Shown here: positions 51,012-59,753 of the stretch, one piece after another | Layout: each line of letters begins with the position of its first letter | Position numbering within the stretch: position 1 is the stretch's first letter | Source of the DNA: Streptomyces althioticus | GTDB taxonomy: Bacteria; Actinomycetota; Actinomycetes; Streptomycetales; Streptomycetaceae | DNA length: 64,000 bases | Reading direction: 5' to 3' | NCBI GenBank assembly: GCA_014649355.1 | Contig: BMSW01000006.1 | Coordinates: 248,001-312,000, forward strand | Position numbers and translations under genes: made by a program | Notes under the pieces: model-generated | What the model was told of the DNA's origin: nothing | Databases searched by the model: none | Seen by the model: only the letters and a program-made list of their open reading frames with translations

Positions 51012-51458
51012 ATGAGTGACAGAGCCCTCCAGCCGACCCGCCCCGCCGACGGGAGCGGACCGCCCGCACGCGACGCGACGGGACGTACGCGGCTCCTGGC
51101 GGCGGTCGCGGCGCTGGTGACCGTCGGCGCGGGACTGGGGCTGCGGGCGGTGGCGACGGGCGACGTCGCCAAGTACGGCGGGGACGCCCTCTACACCCTC
51201 ATGATCGTTACGCTCGTCGTCCTGCTGGCTCCGCGCTCGACGCCCGCGCGGGCGGCGGGGATCGCGCTCGCGGTGAGCTGGGCCGTGGAACTGCTCCAGC
51301 TCACCGGGCTGCCCGCCGAGCTGTCCGCCCGCAGCACCGCCGCCCGCCTGGTCCTCGGCTCGACCTTCAACGCACCGGACCTGCTCTGGTACGTGGTCGG
51401 CGCGAGCGCGGGCTGGCTCGCCCTCCGCGTGGCCGTTCGCCGCCGGAGGACCGGCTGA
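51012..51458 (+). CDS. DUF2809 membrane protein
   Basis: The 148-residue protein has about four helices; VSWAVELLQLTGLPAELSAR and LVLGSTFNAPDLLWYVVGA are typical of DUF2809 proteins. The function is unknown. It is divergent from the DoxX gene 169 bp away and has its own terminator. Confidence 0.85.
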   Translation: MSDRALQPTRPADGSGPPARDATGRTRLLAAVAALVTVGAGLGLRAVATGDVAKYGGDALYTLMIVTLVVLLAPRSTPARAAGIALAVSWAVELLQLTGLPAELSARSTAARLVLGSTFNAPDLLWYVVGASAGWLALRVAVRRRRTG

Positions 51459-51476
51459 GCCGCGCGATCACGTGTC

Positions 51477-51529
51477 GCCGACCGGCGGCCCGCCGTCTCC
51501 ACGGGGTGCGACGGCGGGAGCCGGTCGGC
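51477..51529 (+). terminator. Two-tier hairpin after DUF2809 gene
   Basis: Outer arms 51477-51485 / 51521-51529 and inner arms 51489-51497 / 51510-51518, each a perfect 9-bp stem. It ends transcription before the esterase gene. Confidence 0.8.
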
Positions 51530-51571
51530 ACCATGGGAAGGGCGTACTCCCCATGACGAAGGAGCACGCCC

Positions 51572-52543
51572 ATGAGCGAGCCGATCCTCGAGCCGGCGGC
51601 GCAGGAGTTCGCCGACGCCGCCGCACGGCCTCCGTCCCTCCGGGAACTGGGTCCCGAAGCCGCGCGCAAGGTCCTGGACGCGGTGCAGGCCGCCCCGCTC
51701 GACCAGCCGGACGTCGACGAGGAGTGGGTGACCGTCCCCGCCGACGTGGGTGACGTGCGGGTACGCATCGTCCGACCTCCCGGTTCCACAGGCCCCCTCC
51801 CCGTCGTCCTCTACCTGCACGGCGGGGGATGGGTGCTCGGCGACGCCACGACCCACGACCGGCTGGTGCGGGAGTTGGCGACCGGAGCCGGCGCGGCCGT
51901 CGCGTTCGTCGAGTACGACCGCTCTCCCGAGGCCCGCTGTCCCGTCGCCGTCGAACAGGCCTACGCCACCGCGCGGTGGCTCACCGACGACGGAGCGCGG
52001 TACGGCCTCGACAGCACGCGCATGGCCGTCGCGGGCGATTCGGCCGGCGGGAACTTGGCGGCGGCGCTGGCCCTCATGGCCAAGCAGCGTGGCGACGTCA
52101 CCTTCGTCCACCAGTCCCTGTACTACCCCGTGACCGACGCGGGCCAGGACACCGCCAGCTACAGAGAGTTCGCCGGCGGGCCCCATCTCACGGCCGAGGC
52201 CATGGCGTGGTTCTGGGACTGCTACACCCCCGACCCGGCCCAGCGCGCCGAGGTCACCGTCTCGCCGCTGCGAGCCGGTCCCGACGAACTCCGCGGCCTC
52301 CCCCCGGCCCTCGTCGTCGTCGCCGAGAACGACGTGCTGCGCGACGAGGGCGAGGCCTACGCCCGCAAGCTGCTGCAGGCGGGAGTTCCGACGACGAGCA
52401 TCCGCTACAACGCCACCCTGCACGACTTCATGATGCTGAACCCCCTGCGGGGCACCCACGCGGCCACCGCGGCCGTCGGGCAGGCCGTCCGCACGCTCCG
52501 CGCGGCCCTCCGAAATCGGAACCGGCTGAACGGACCCGGCTGA
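51572..52543 (+). CDS. HSL-type alpha/beta hydrolase (esterase)
   Basis: The 323-residue protein is a hormone-sensitive-lipase-type esterase. The oxyanion motif HGGG is in YLHGGGWVLG, the nucleophile Ser in GDSAGG, the acid in ENDVLRDEG and the base His in TLHDFMML. It hydrolyses short-chain esters or acylated sugars or drugs. No signal peptide is seen, so it is cytoplasmic. GGAG 7 bases before the ATG supports the start. Confidence 0.92.
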   Translation: MSEPILEPAAQEFADAAARPPSLRELGPEAARKVLDAVQAAPLDQPDVDEEWVTVPADVGDVRVRIVRPPGSTGPLPVVLYLHGGGWVLGDATTHDRLVRELATGAGAAVAFVEYDRSPEARCPVAVEQAYATARWLTDDGARYGLDSTRMAVAGDSAGGNLAAALALMAKQRGDVTFVHQSLYYPVTDAGQDTASYREFAGGPHLTAEAMAWFWDCYTPDPAQRAEVTVSPLRAGPDELRGLPPALVVVAENDVLRDEGEAYARKLLQAGVPTTSIRYNATLHDFMMLNPLRGTHAATAAVGQAVRTLRAALRNRNRLNGPG

Positions 52544-52576
52544 ACGGAGCCGACGGAGCCGGCCGAGCACGGACGC

Positions 52577-54238
52577 TCAGACCAGCCGTCCCTCCCGCAA
52601 CCGCAGCCTCTCACCCGGGAAGCGCGCCCGGAAGCCGCGGTCGTGGGACACGGCCACCACGGCGCCCGCATAAGCCGCCAGCGCCGCCTCCAGGTCCTCG
52701 ACGAGGTCGAGGGCCACATGGTTGGTCGGTTCGTCGAGCACCAGCAGATCCGCCGGCCGGGACACCAACCGGGCGATCTGCAACCGCCGTTGCTGCCCCG
52801 CCGACAGTGCCGCGACCGGGACCGTCAGGTCCTCCTCGCGGAACAGTCCCAGCGACAGCAGCGTGTCCCGGTGCTCCTCGACGGGCCCCGGCCGGCGAGC
52901 GGCGAACGCGGCGAGCAGCGGCAGCCGCCCCACCCGGACGGGCAGCTCCTGCGGCAGGTAACCGACGGTGGCCGGGCGGCGCACCACACCCCTGTCCGGT
53001 TCCAGGTCCCCGGCCAGCACCCGCAACAGCGTCGACTTGCCGGCACCGTTCTCCCCGGTGACCAACAGCCGTTGCCCGGGACGGACGGCCAACTGCCCGT
53101 CCAGCCGCAGCCGTTCGCCGACGCCGACGTCTTCCAGCTCGACGAGCGGAAGCGCCCCGTCGGTCTCTGCGGCCGGCCGTTCGGAATCGGCCACCGCCGG
53201 AGCCGCCGTGAACCGCAGCGGCTCGGGCGGCGCGGGCACCGGCGCGCGCCGCAGCCGGGCCAGCCGTTCGCGGACCGCCCGCACCTGGCCGCCCAGCTTC
53301 GCCTCGTGGGACCGGCGGTGCTTGCCGAAGCCCTGCCGTGGGTCGCCGCCGGTGGTGGACAGCCGTCGGCCCGCCGCCTCCAGCAAGTCCTCGGTGCGGG
53401 CGACCTCGTCGAGCCACTCCGCGTGGTCCTGCTCGGCACGGCGCCGTGCGGCGGCCCGTGCCGCGCGGTACCCGGCCCAGCCGTCGCCGTACCGGCGTAC
53501 CGAGCGCGCGTCCCGGTCGACCTCCAGGATCGTTGTGGCGATCCGCTCGATGAACGGCCGGTCATGGGTGACGGCCACGACGGTGCCGCGGTGCGCGCGC
53601 AGTCGTTCCTCCAGCCAGTGCACCGCGGACGCGTCGAGATGGTTCGTCGGCTCGTCGAGCAGCAGCAGTTCGGGGTCCGCGGCCAGGACGCAGGCGAGCG
53701 CCAGCCGGGACTGCTCGCCTCCGGAGAGCGAGCCGAGCAGCCGGTCGCGGGTCACACCGGCCAGCCCCAGACCGTGCATGGCCGCGTCCACCCGCGCGTC
53801 GGCCCGGTAGCCGTCGCGCTGCTCGTACACGGTCAACAGGTCGCCGTAGGCGGCGAGTTCGGCCTCGGACGCGTCACCGAGGCGTTCCTCCGCCGCGCGC
53901 AGCCGGTGTTCCAGGGCGCGCAGCGGGGCGAGCGCGTGATCGACCGCGTCCCGCACGGTGCGGTCGGGTTCCAGTGCGGGCGTCTGGGTGAGGTGGCCGG
54001 TGCCGCCGGGGAAGACGGCGGTGATCTCGCCGTCGTCGGGAGTCTCGGCCCCGGCGAGGAGCCGTAGCAGGGTGGACTTCCCGGCCCCGTTCTCCCCGAT
54101 GACGGCCGCCCGCTCACCGGGGCGGACGGTGAAGGTGACCTGGTCGAGGATCGTGCGGGGGCCGTAGGACTTGGTGACGTCCTTGACGGACAGCTGCGCC
54201 GCGAGGGCGGGCGCGAGGAGGTGGGCGCGTGCGCGCAT
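52577..54238 (-). CDS. ABC-F ribosomal protection protein
   Basis: The 553-residue protein has two ATP-binding cassettes without membrane helices: Walker A GENGAGKST twice, LSGGEQSRLALA and LSAGQQRRLQIA signatures, and two LDEPTNH motifs. The linker (about residues 220-330) is long and basic, as in antibiotic-resistance ABC-F proteins (Vga, TlrC, VarM). It probably binds the ribosome and displaces drugs such as macrolides, lincosamides or pleuromutilins. The ATG at 54238 follows AGGGAAAG. Upstream lies a MRHYFFL leader peptide and a TetR-like operator, so expression is probably induced by ribosome-targeting drugs. Confidence 0.92.
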   Translation of the reverse strand: MRARAHLLAPALAAQLSVKDVTKSYGPRTILDQVTFTVRPGERAAVIGENGAGKSTLLRLLAGAETPDDGEITAVFPGGTGHLTQTPALEPDRTVRDAVDHALAPLRALEHRLRAAEERLGDASEAELAAYGDLLTVYEQRDGYRADARVDAAMHGLGLAGVTRDRLLGSLSGGEQSRLALACVLAADPELLLLDEPTNHLDASAVHWLEERLRAHRGTVVAVTHDRPFIERIATTILEVDRDARSVRRYGDGWAGYRAARAAARRRAEQDHAEWLDEVARTEDLLEAAGRRLSTTGGDPRQGFGKHRRSHEAKLGGQVRAVRERLARLRRAPVPAPPEPLRFTAAPAVADSERPAAETDGALPLVELEDVGVGERLRLDGQLAVRPGQRLLVTGENGAGKSTLLRVLAGDLEPDRGVVRRPATVGYLPQELPVRVGRLPLLAAFAARRPGPVEEHRDTLLSLGLFREEDLTVPVAALSAGQQRRLQIARLVSRPADLLVLDEPTNHVALDLVEDLEAALAAYAGAVVAVSHDRGFRARFPGERLRLREGRLV

Positions 54239-54303
54239 GGGTCTTTCCCTGAGGTGAGAGAGGTGACGGCGGGCGATGACGGCGGCGTCGGCCGTGCCCG
54301 GAC

Positions 54304-54327
54304 TCAGAGAAAGAAGTAGTGGCGCAT
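54304..54327 (-). CDS. MRHYFFL leader peptide of the ABC-F gene
   Basis: A seven-codon frame (MRHYFFL, TGA at 54304) starts 6 bases after a -10 box TAGGGT (54334-54339), with TTGGAA as -35 at 18 bp spacing. It is therefore likely to be translated from the very 5' end of the mRNA. It ends 65 bases before the ABC-F start. Short aromatic-rich leaders ahead of resistance genes typically act by ribosome stalling or attenuation. I recall similar peptides ahead of actinobacterial ABC-F genes but could not verify this here. Confidence 0.75.
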   Translation of the reverse strand: MRHYFFL

Positions 54328-54338
54328 ACGCCCACCCT

Positions 54339-54359
54339 AACAAGACGATCCGTCTCGTT
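54339..54359. promoter_or_regulatory. TetR-like operator in ABC-F promoter
   Basis: Arms AACAAGACG and CGTCTCGTT pair at 8 of 9 positions around a 3-bp spacer, exactly between the -35 and -10 of the leader promoter. The encoding regulator is not obvious; the neighbouring CGNR protein is one candidate but not of TetR type. Confidence 0.55.
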
Positions 54360-54383
54360 CCAAGCGGTATCGGGTCCCGGCGG

Positions 54384-55004
54384 TCACCCCTCGGCCGTCG
54401 CCGCCCTGCGCCGCCGGTGCGCCGCCGCCTTGGCGTTGTTGCCGCAGCGCCGCATGGAGCACCACTGCCGGGCACGGCCCGAGGGCGGGTTGAGGTAGAG
54501 CATCCGGCACACCTCGGAGGCGCACGCCGTCAGCCGCTCCCTGCGCGACGCGTCGGCGACGAGCTCGATCAGGTCCCGCGCCACCACCGACAGCAGGGCG
54601 TCCTCGGTGAGCATGCCGCTGCCGGGCGCCGGTCGCACGCCTCCCGCCGTCAACTCCAACCGTGCGGCGGGCGGTTCGCAGGCAGCCAGGCCGTTGACCA
54701 GCTCCACGGACGCGGGGGAGGGGTGGTGGCCGTCCAGCAGCGACGAGGCGATGTCGTACGCCGCGTCGCGCAGCGCGTGCAGCGACCGCAGCAGCGCCTC
54801 GGGCTCGTACCCGGGCGCCGGGGTCAGTCCCACGCCACGGCACCACGCGGCCAGCCGTTCGGCGTCCCCCATCCGCTCCACCGGGCCGACCGGCCGGCGC
54901 CCCACTGTCGCCACGAGGTTCAGCGACAGCGAGCCGGCGTCGAACCGGAGATCACGTGCCCGGGCGGTGACCCTCGTGCGCGGTGCTTGCGGCGCGGCTC
55001 CCAT
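54384..55004 (-). CDS. CGNR zinc-finger regulator (ABATE domain)
   Basis: The 206-residue protein has an N-terminal ABATE-like domain (residues about 20-150) and a C-terminal CGNR zinc finger with CASEVCRMLYL and RQWCSMRRCGNNAKAAAHRRR supplying Cys ligands. CGNR proteins are presumed stress-related transcription regulators. TACTAT lies 6 bases before ATG 55004, compatible with a leaderless mRNA. It stops 57 bp before the ABC-F leader, in the same direction, so read-through is possible. A TAACC/GGTTA inverted repeat lies in the divergent promoter region. Confidence 0.88.
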   Translation of the reverse strand: MGAAPQAPRTRVTARARDLRFDAGSLSLNLVATVGRRPVGPVERMGDAERLAAWCRGVGLTPAPGYEPEALLRSLHALRDAAYDIASSLLDGHHPSPASVELVNGLAACEPPAARLELTAGGVRPAPGSGMLTEDALLSVVARDLIELVADASRRERLTACASEVCRMLYLNPPSGRARQWCSMRRCGNNAKAAAHRRRRAATAEG

Positions 55005-55013
55005 GAGGCAATA

Positions 55014-55031
55014 GTAACCTCGGAAACGGTT
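55014..55031. promoter_or_regulatory. TAACC / GGTTA inverted repeat
   Basis: TAACC and GGTTA with an 8-bp spacer lie between the divergent CGNR and PanE-like genes, overlapping the region where both promoters should be. Confidence 0.4.
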
Positions 55032-55051
55032 ATCAAGGGAGACGGGTGGCC

Positions 55052-55981
55052 ATGCGGATCGCGATTGTCGGAGCGGGCGGGGTCGGGGGCTACTTCGGGG
55101 CGCGGCTCGCCGCGGCGGGCCACGAGGTCACCTTCGTGGCCCGGGGACGTCACCTGGAGGCCGTACGGCGCTCGGGGCTGCTCGTGCGCAGCCCGCTGGG
55201 GGACGTCCGCACCGCGCCCGGCTCGGTGGTGGAGAGCGTCGCGGACGTGGACGGCGCGGACCTGGTGATCGTCGCCGTGAAACTCTGGGACACCGAGGAC
55301 GTCGCCCGTCAGCTGGGCGCCTCCAAGCTCGCCGGCACACCCGTGCTGTCGCTGCAGAACGGCGTGCACAAGGACACCGTCCTCGCCCGTCACCTTCCCG
55401 CCGATTCCCTGCTCGGCGGCGCGTGCTTCATCTCCGCCTTCATCGAGGAACCGGGCGTCGTCCGGCGCAACGGCACCTTGCAGCGCATGGTCTTCGGCGC
55501 CCGTCACCCCGAGTTGGAGCCGGTGGCGCGCCAGTTGCTCCAGGCGTGCACCGAGGCGGGCATCGACGCCGAGGTCAGCGAGGACGTCGACCGGGTGATC
55601 TGGGAGAAGTACGTCTTCCTCGTCGGCCACTCGGCCACCACCACGGCCGTCCGCCGGCCCATCGGCGTCGTCCGCTCCCACGAGCGGACGCGGCTGCTGC
55701 TACGGGACGTCATGGCGGAGGCGGTGGCCGTCGCCCGCGCGTCGGGGGTCGCGCTGCCCGAGGACTTCGCCGAGCGGCAGCTCGCCTTCTGCGACACCCT
55801 GCCCGCCGACATGACGTCGTCCATGCACAACGACCTCGAACACGGCCACCGTCTCGAACTGCCCTGGCTCAGCGGGGGAGTGGCCGACCTCGCCGAGGAA
55901 CTCGGCGTCCCCGCGCCCCGCAACCGCACGGTTGCCGACATCCTGTCCCCGTACGTCGACGGCGCCCCGTCCGGCGCCTGA
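55052..55981 (+). CDS. Ketopantoate reductase-family protein
   Basis: The 309-residue protein has the NADP-binding motif GAGGVGGYFGARL at the N-terminus, VKLWDT and the C-terminal domain with the catalytic Lys in IWEKYVFLVG, as in PanE. PanE-like enzymes reduce ketopantoate to pantoate for CoA synthesis, but Streptomyces have several paralogues, so another 2-oxo acid may be the substrate. ATG 55052 is used; a GTG two codons upstream is also possible. It is divergent from the CGNR gene. Confidence 0.87.
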   Translation: MRIAIVGAGGVGGYFGARLAAAGHEVTFVARGRHLEAVRRSGLLVRSPLGDVRTAPGSVVESVADVDGADLVIVAVKLWDTEDVARQLGASKLAGTPVLSLQNGVHKDTVLARHLPADSLLGGACFISAFIEEPGVVRRNGTLQRMVFGARHPELEPVARQLLQACTEAGIDAEVSEDVDRVIWEKYVFLVGHSATTTAVRRPIGVVRSHERTRLLLRDVMAEAVAVARASGVALPEDFAERQLAFCDTLPADMTSSMHNDLEHGHRLELPWLSGGVADLAEELGVPAPRNRTVADILSPYVDGAPSGA

Positions 55982-56005
55982 CCGACGGTCGCCCCGACCC
56001 GACGG

Positions 56006-57088
56006 TCAGTCTGCCGTGGCCCGGTTGAAACGGACGGACGACCAGAAGGCCGCGCCGATGAGGGTGACCCCGATCAGGCCGGTCACGATGTCGTTCACCT
56101 CGTAGCGGATGCTGACGAGCAGCACGGCGGCGAGGGCGCCGATCGCGTAATGGGCGCCGTGCTCCAGGTACACGTAGTCGTCGAGCGTGCCCTGGCGCAC
56201 CAGATAGACGGTGAGCGACCGGACGTACATGGCGCCGATGCCGAGACCCAGCGCCATCAGCACGATGTCGTTGGTGACGGCGAAGGCGCCGATCACCCCG
56301 TCGAAGGAGAAGGACGCGTCCAGGACCTCGAGGTACAGGAAGGTGAAGAAGGCGGCCCGGCCCGCCAGCGCGAGCCCCGAGCGCCCGCCCGCGGCCTCAC
56401 CGCCCTCGTCCTTGCTGCTCTCCTCCCCGGCCAGCCTGGACTCGAAGAAGCCGGACAGCCCGTGCACCACCAGATAGGTGACGAGCCCCGCCACTCCCGA
56501 GACCAGCACGGTCTGCGCCTTGTCGGCGTGGTGGCCGCCGTGCTGGTGGGCCTGGGTGGCGAACGTCATGGAGGTCACCAGGAGCACGACGAGGGCCACG
56601 CACACCGACAGCATGTCGATCCGGCCGAGCCGCGCCAGGGGCCGTTCCACCCGGCCGAGCCACTTGGTCTCGCGGTCCTCCAGGATGAAGTCCAGGAAGA
56701 TCATCAGCAGGAACATCCCACCGAACGCCGCGATCGACGGATGCGCGTCGGTGACCAGCTCCTGATAGCGGTCCTTGTCCGTGAGCGCCAGGTGCACGGC
56801 CTCCTGCGGAGCCAGCCGCGCGCTCACGGACACGATGACCACGGGGAACAGCAGCCGCATGCCGAACACGGCGATGAGGATGCCGACGGTGAGGAAGATC
56901 CGCTGCCAGAAGGCGTTGAGCTTCTTGAGGATGCCGGCGTTGATGACCGCGTTGTCGAAGGAGAGCGAGATCTCCAGCACGGCGAGGATGGCGACGATCC
57001 CGAGCGCCGCCCACCCGTCGTACAGCACCCCGCCCACCAGCCCGACGGCCGTCACGGCGAACGCCCACCGGAAGGTCTTCCACAGCAC
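56006..57088 (-). CDS. DUF475/TerC-like membrane protein
   Basis: The 360-residue integral membrane protein has about eight helices and two acidic motifs within helices, EISLSFDNAVINA and DASFSFDGVIGAFA, the duplicated metal-binding-like signature of the TerC/DUF475 group. Such proteins are linked to metal export and tellurite resistance. No other ter genes lie here. A His/Gly-rich loop (HQHGGHH) is present. The GTG at 57088 follows GGGAGAG. Confidence 0.87.
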   Translation of the reverse strand: MLWKTFRWAFAVTAVGLVGGVLYDGWAALGIVAILAVLEISLSFDNAVINAGILKKLNAFWQRIFLTVGILIAVFGMRLLFPVVIVSVSARLAPQEAVHLALTDKDRYQELVTDAHPSIAAFGGMFLLMIFLDFILEDRETKWLGRVERPLARLGRIDMLSVCVALVVLLVTSMTFATQAHQHGGHHADKAQTVLVSGVAGLVTYLVVHGLSGFFESRLAGEESSKDEGGEAAGGRSGLALAGRAAFFTFLYLEVLDASFSFDGVIGAFAVTNDIVLMALGLGIGAMYVRSLTVYLVRQGTLDDYVYLEHGAHYAIGALAAVLLVSIRYEVNDIVTGLIGVTLIGAAFWSSVRFNRATAD

Positions 57089-57232
57089 CCGGCACTCTCC
57101 CTTCTCCCTCGCCCCTCTCGGACGACGGATTCGGCTCCAGTGCCCCTTCCCGCGGCCTCCGTAACGTACGGACCCCGCACATCCACCGATCACCGGTACG
57201 GCGTCACACGCCCACCGGCACGTGACGGCCCG

Positions 57233-58753
57233 TCAGCGTCCCCGGCGCCGGGCCAGCCGGCGGAACGAGCGGGCGCTGCCCGTCGCTGCGGGCAGGCGGC
57301 CCGACGCCGCGTCGTCGAGCAGCGAGCCGACCGTCTCCGTCGCACAGACGCGGTTGGCGCCGATGCCACCGGAGGCGCCTCGCTTGATCCAGCCGACGAC
57401 GTAGACGCTCGGGCGGCCGGTCACCCTGCCCCGGTCGTGGGGCACCGTGCCCGTGGACGCGTCGAACGGGAGCCCGTCGAGCGGTGACCCGCGGTGGCCC
57501 ACCGCGCGGAGGGCCAGGCCGGCCGGGATCTCCACCTCGCTCGCCGTGCCGGTGACCCGCACGGCGCGGACCGACTCCTCCCCGCACACCTCGGCGGGCG
57601 CGGACAGGAAGCGGAACACGATGCGGCGCGGGCCGTCCGCCGCCGGCGGCAGGGTCCAGTCGACGGCCTCCCGCCGTACGTCCTTCAGCACCGCGGCCTT
57701 GTCCTGGCCCGCCGCCCCGTCGATCGCCGCGCCCACGGCCGGGTCGTGGTCGTCGACCAGCAGGTCCACACCGGCCAGATGCCTCAGGGCCAGCAACTCC
57801 GGGCGCGTGTACGCCGCGTGCTCCGGACCGCGCCGGCCCAGCACCACCACCTCGCGCACCTTGCTGCGCCGCAGCTCCGCCAGCGCGTGCGCGGCGATCG
57901 GCGTCCCCTGAAGCGTCGCCGGGTCGGACACCAGCAGACGTGCGGCGTCCAGCGCGACATTGCCGTTGCCCACCACGACGACCCGGTCCGCCGACAGGTC
58001 GAAGGCGTCCGGGGCGACGTCGGGGTGCCCGTTGCACCAGGCGACGAACTCGGTCGCGGCGACGCTGCCCGGCCGTTCCTCACCCGGGACGCCGAGCCGC
58101 CGGGCCTCCGGCGCGCCGACGGCGTAGATCACCGCGTCGTGATGCGCGGCCAGTTCGTCCGCCGTCACACCGCCGTCGCCCACCTCCAGGCCCAGGCAGA
58201 GCCGCACCCGCGGGTGCGTGAGGAAGCGGGCGAAGCTGTCGCCTGCCTTCTTCGTCGACGGGTGGTCGGGCGCGACCCCGTACCGGACGAGACCGCCGGC
58301 GACCGGCAGCCGGTCGATCAGCGTCACCTCGGCGGGCGTGTGCAGCAGCAGGTCCCGCGCCGCGTACATCCCGGCCGGGCCGGTGCCGACGACCGCGACC
58401 CTGAGCGGCCCGAAGTCCGGCGGCAGCACCCGGTCGAACGACGGCGCGCCCCAGTCGTGGAACACCGGCCCCTCGACCGGCTGTGCGGGCCGGTGCTCCT
58501 CGTCCTCGTAGTAGGCCGCGTTGATGCGGGCGTACTCCCGCTGCCCTCCGGTCAGCCGCTCGACCGGGAAGATCGCGTCCACCGGGCAGGCGTCGGCGCA
58601 GGCGCCGCAGTCGATGCAGCTCTTCGGGTCGATGTGCAGCATCTCCGTGCTGCCGAAGGCGCGTTCCTCCGGCGTCGGATGGATGCAGTTGACCGGGCAG
58701 ACGGACACGCAGGTGGCGTCGCTGCAGCAGGTCTGGGTGATCGCGAAGGCCAT
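57233..58753 (-). CDS. Ferredoxin-fused ferredoxin-NADP+ reductase (FprB type)
   Basis: The 506-residue protein combines an N-terminal ferredoxin (residues 1-80) with two Cys clusters, CCSDATCVSVCPVNCIHP and CIDCGACADACPVDAIF, and an adrenodoxin-reductase-like flavoprotein with FAD site GTGPAGMYAA and NADP site GNGNVALDAA. This is the layout of mycobacterial FprB. It moves electrons from NADPH through FAD to iron-sulfur clusters. It lies 46 bp after the diiron oxygenase gene in the same direction, so it probably supplies that enzyme with electrons (inference). Confidence 0.92.
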   Translation of the reverse strand: MAFAITQTCCSDATCVSVCPVNCIHPTPEERAFGSTEMLHIDPKSCIDCGACADACPVDAIFPVERLTGGQREYARINAAYYEDEEHRPAQPVEGPVFHDWGAPSFDRVLPPDFGPLRVAVVGTGPAGMYAARDLLLHTPAEVTLIDRLPVAGGLVRYGVAPDHPSTKKAGDSFARFLTHPRVRLCLGLEVGDGGVTADELAAHHDAVIYAVGAPEARRLGVPGEERPGSVAATEFVAWCNGHPDVAPDAFDLSADRVVVVGNGNVALDAARLLVSDPATLQGTPIAAHALAELRRSKVREVVVLGRRGPEHAAYTRPELLALRHLAGVDLLVDDHDPAVGAAIDGAAGQDKAAVLKDVRREAVDWTLPPAADGPRRIVFRFLSAPAEVCGEESVRAVRVTGTASEVEIPAGLALRAVGHRGSPLDGLPFDASTGTVPHDRGRVTGRPSVYVVGWIKRGASGGIGANRVCATETVGSLLDDAASGRLPAATGSARSFRRLARRRGR

Positions 58754-58799
58754 GGTCGTCCGCTCCGCTGAGGGCCCGGTGGGGGCAGGTCGTACGTGG

Positions 58800-59720
58800 T
58801 CAGATGAGGTGGGCGCGCTTGTACCAGAAGAGGGCGGGACGGGTGAGCAGTCCGCAGGAGGAGAGGAACTCCATCAGGCCCGAACAGCTCGCCCTCACCA
58901 TGGACTTGTGGTGCTCGTTGGCGCGGGCCTCCCGCAGCGCGCGCTCCTCGTCCAGGCCGGCGTTGGCGTACACCTCGCGGTTCACCATGCTGGTGACGAT
59001 GACGTACGCGGATATCGCGATCATCACCGCGTGGATGCGGCGGCGCACGCGGCCGGCGCGGGCGAGGTGCTTGCGCGTCTCCTCACGCGCGAACATCATG
59101 TGCCGCGACTCCTCGACGACATGGATGTTGTTGATGGTGCGGACGAACGGCACGACCCGCTCGTCGCGCATCCAGTCGCGCTGCATGACGTCCAGGACCT
59201 CCTCGGCGACCAGGATCGCCGCGTAGGCGGCCTCGCCGAAGGCGGTGGTCTTGAACAGCCGGCCCAGTTCGACCGCCACGCGGCGCGGGCGGTAGGCCGG
59301 TGCGCCGAGCTTCTTCGCGCCCCGGGCGAACATGATCGAGTGCCGGCACTCGTCGGCTATCTCGGTCAGCGCCCACTGGAACGTGTCGTCCGTGGGGTCC
59401 TTGGAGTAGATGTCCCGCAGGATCATCTGCTGGAGGATCATCTCGAACCATATGCCGGTGCAGGCGACCGACGCCGCCTCCTGCCGCGTCAGCTCCTTGC
59501 GCTGGGCGTCGCTCATCTCCTCCCAGTACGCGGTGCCGTAGAGCGTGCTCCACTCCGGGCTGGCGCCGTGGAAGTCCTTGTCCAGCGGGGTGTCCCAGTC
59601 GACCTCGGTGAGCGGGTCGTACGAGAGCTGCGCGGACGAGTCGAGCAGCCGACGGGCCACGTCGTCGCCGTCGTCCGACGGCTGATCCGGGTGCTGTGCC
59701 CGGGAGGTGGTCAGAGCCAT
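58800..59720 (-). CDS. AurF-type diiron oxygenase
   Basis: The 306-residue protein belongs to the AurF family (p-aminobenzoate N-oxygenase fold): the iron ligands are expected in ASVACTGIWFEM, ITEIADECRHSIMF-like ADECRHSIMFARG, VAEEVLDVMQRDWM and VVEESRHMMFARE, each with the E-x-x-H or E-x-x-x-H pattern of diiron enzymes. It would oxidise an amine or other substrate with O2 and needs an external reductant, probably the FprB-like protein encoded next. No biosynthetic gene cluster surrounds it, so its substrate is open. A TTACC-acg-GGTAA inverted repeat lies upstream. Confidence 0.88.
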   Translation of the reverse strand: MALTTSRAQHPDQPSDDGDDVARRLLDSSAQLSYDPLTEVDWDTPLDKDFHGASPEWSTLYGTAYWEEMSDAQRKELTRQEAASVACTGIWFEMILQQMILRDIYSKDPTDDTFQWALTEIADECRHSIMFARGAKKLGAPAYRPRRVAVELGRLFKTTAFGEAAYAAILVAEEVLDVMQRDWMRDERVVPFVRTINNIHVVEESRHMMFAREETRKHLARAGRVRRRIHAVMIAISAYVIVTSMVNREVYANAGLDEERALREARANEHHKSMVRASCSGLMEFLSSCGLLTRPALFWYKRAHLI

Positions 59721-59753
59721 GCCGGGGCCTCCTCGAGTCGAGTCCGTACGCCA

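Noticed and set aside
56006..57088. Tellurite resistance island
   Set aside because: Only one TerC-like gene is present, with no terB, terD or terE neighbours.
58800..59720. Biosynthetic cluster around the AurF-type oxygenase
   Set aside because: Neighbours are a reductase, DUF4139 genes and housekeeping-type genes; no PKS, NRPS or tailoring genes are visible.
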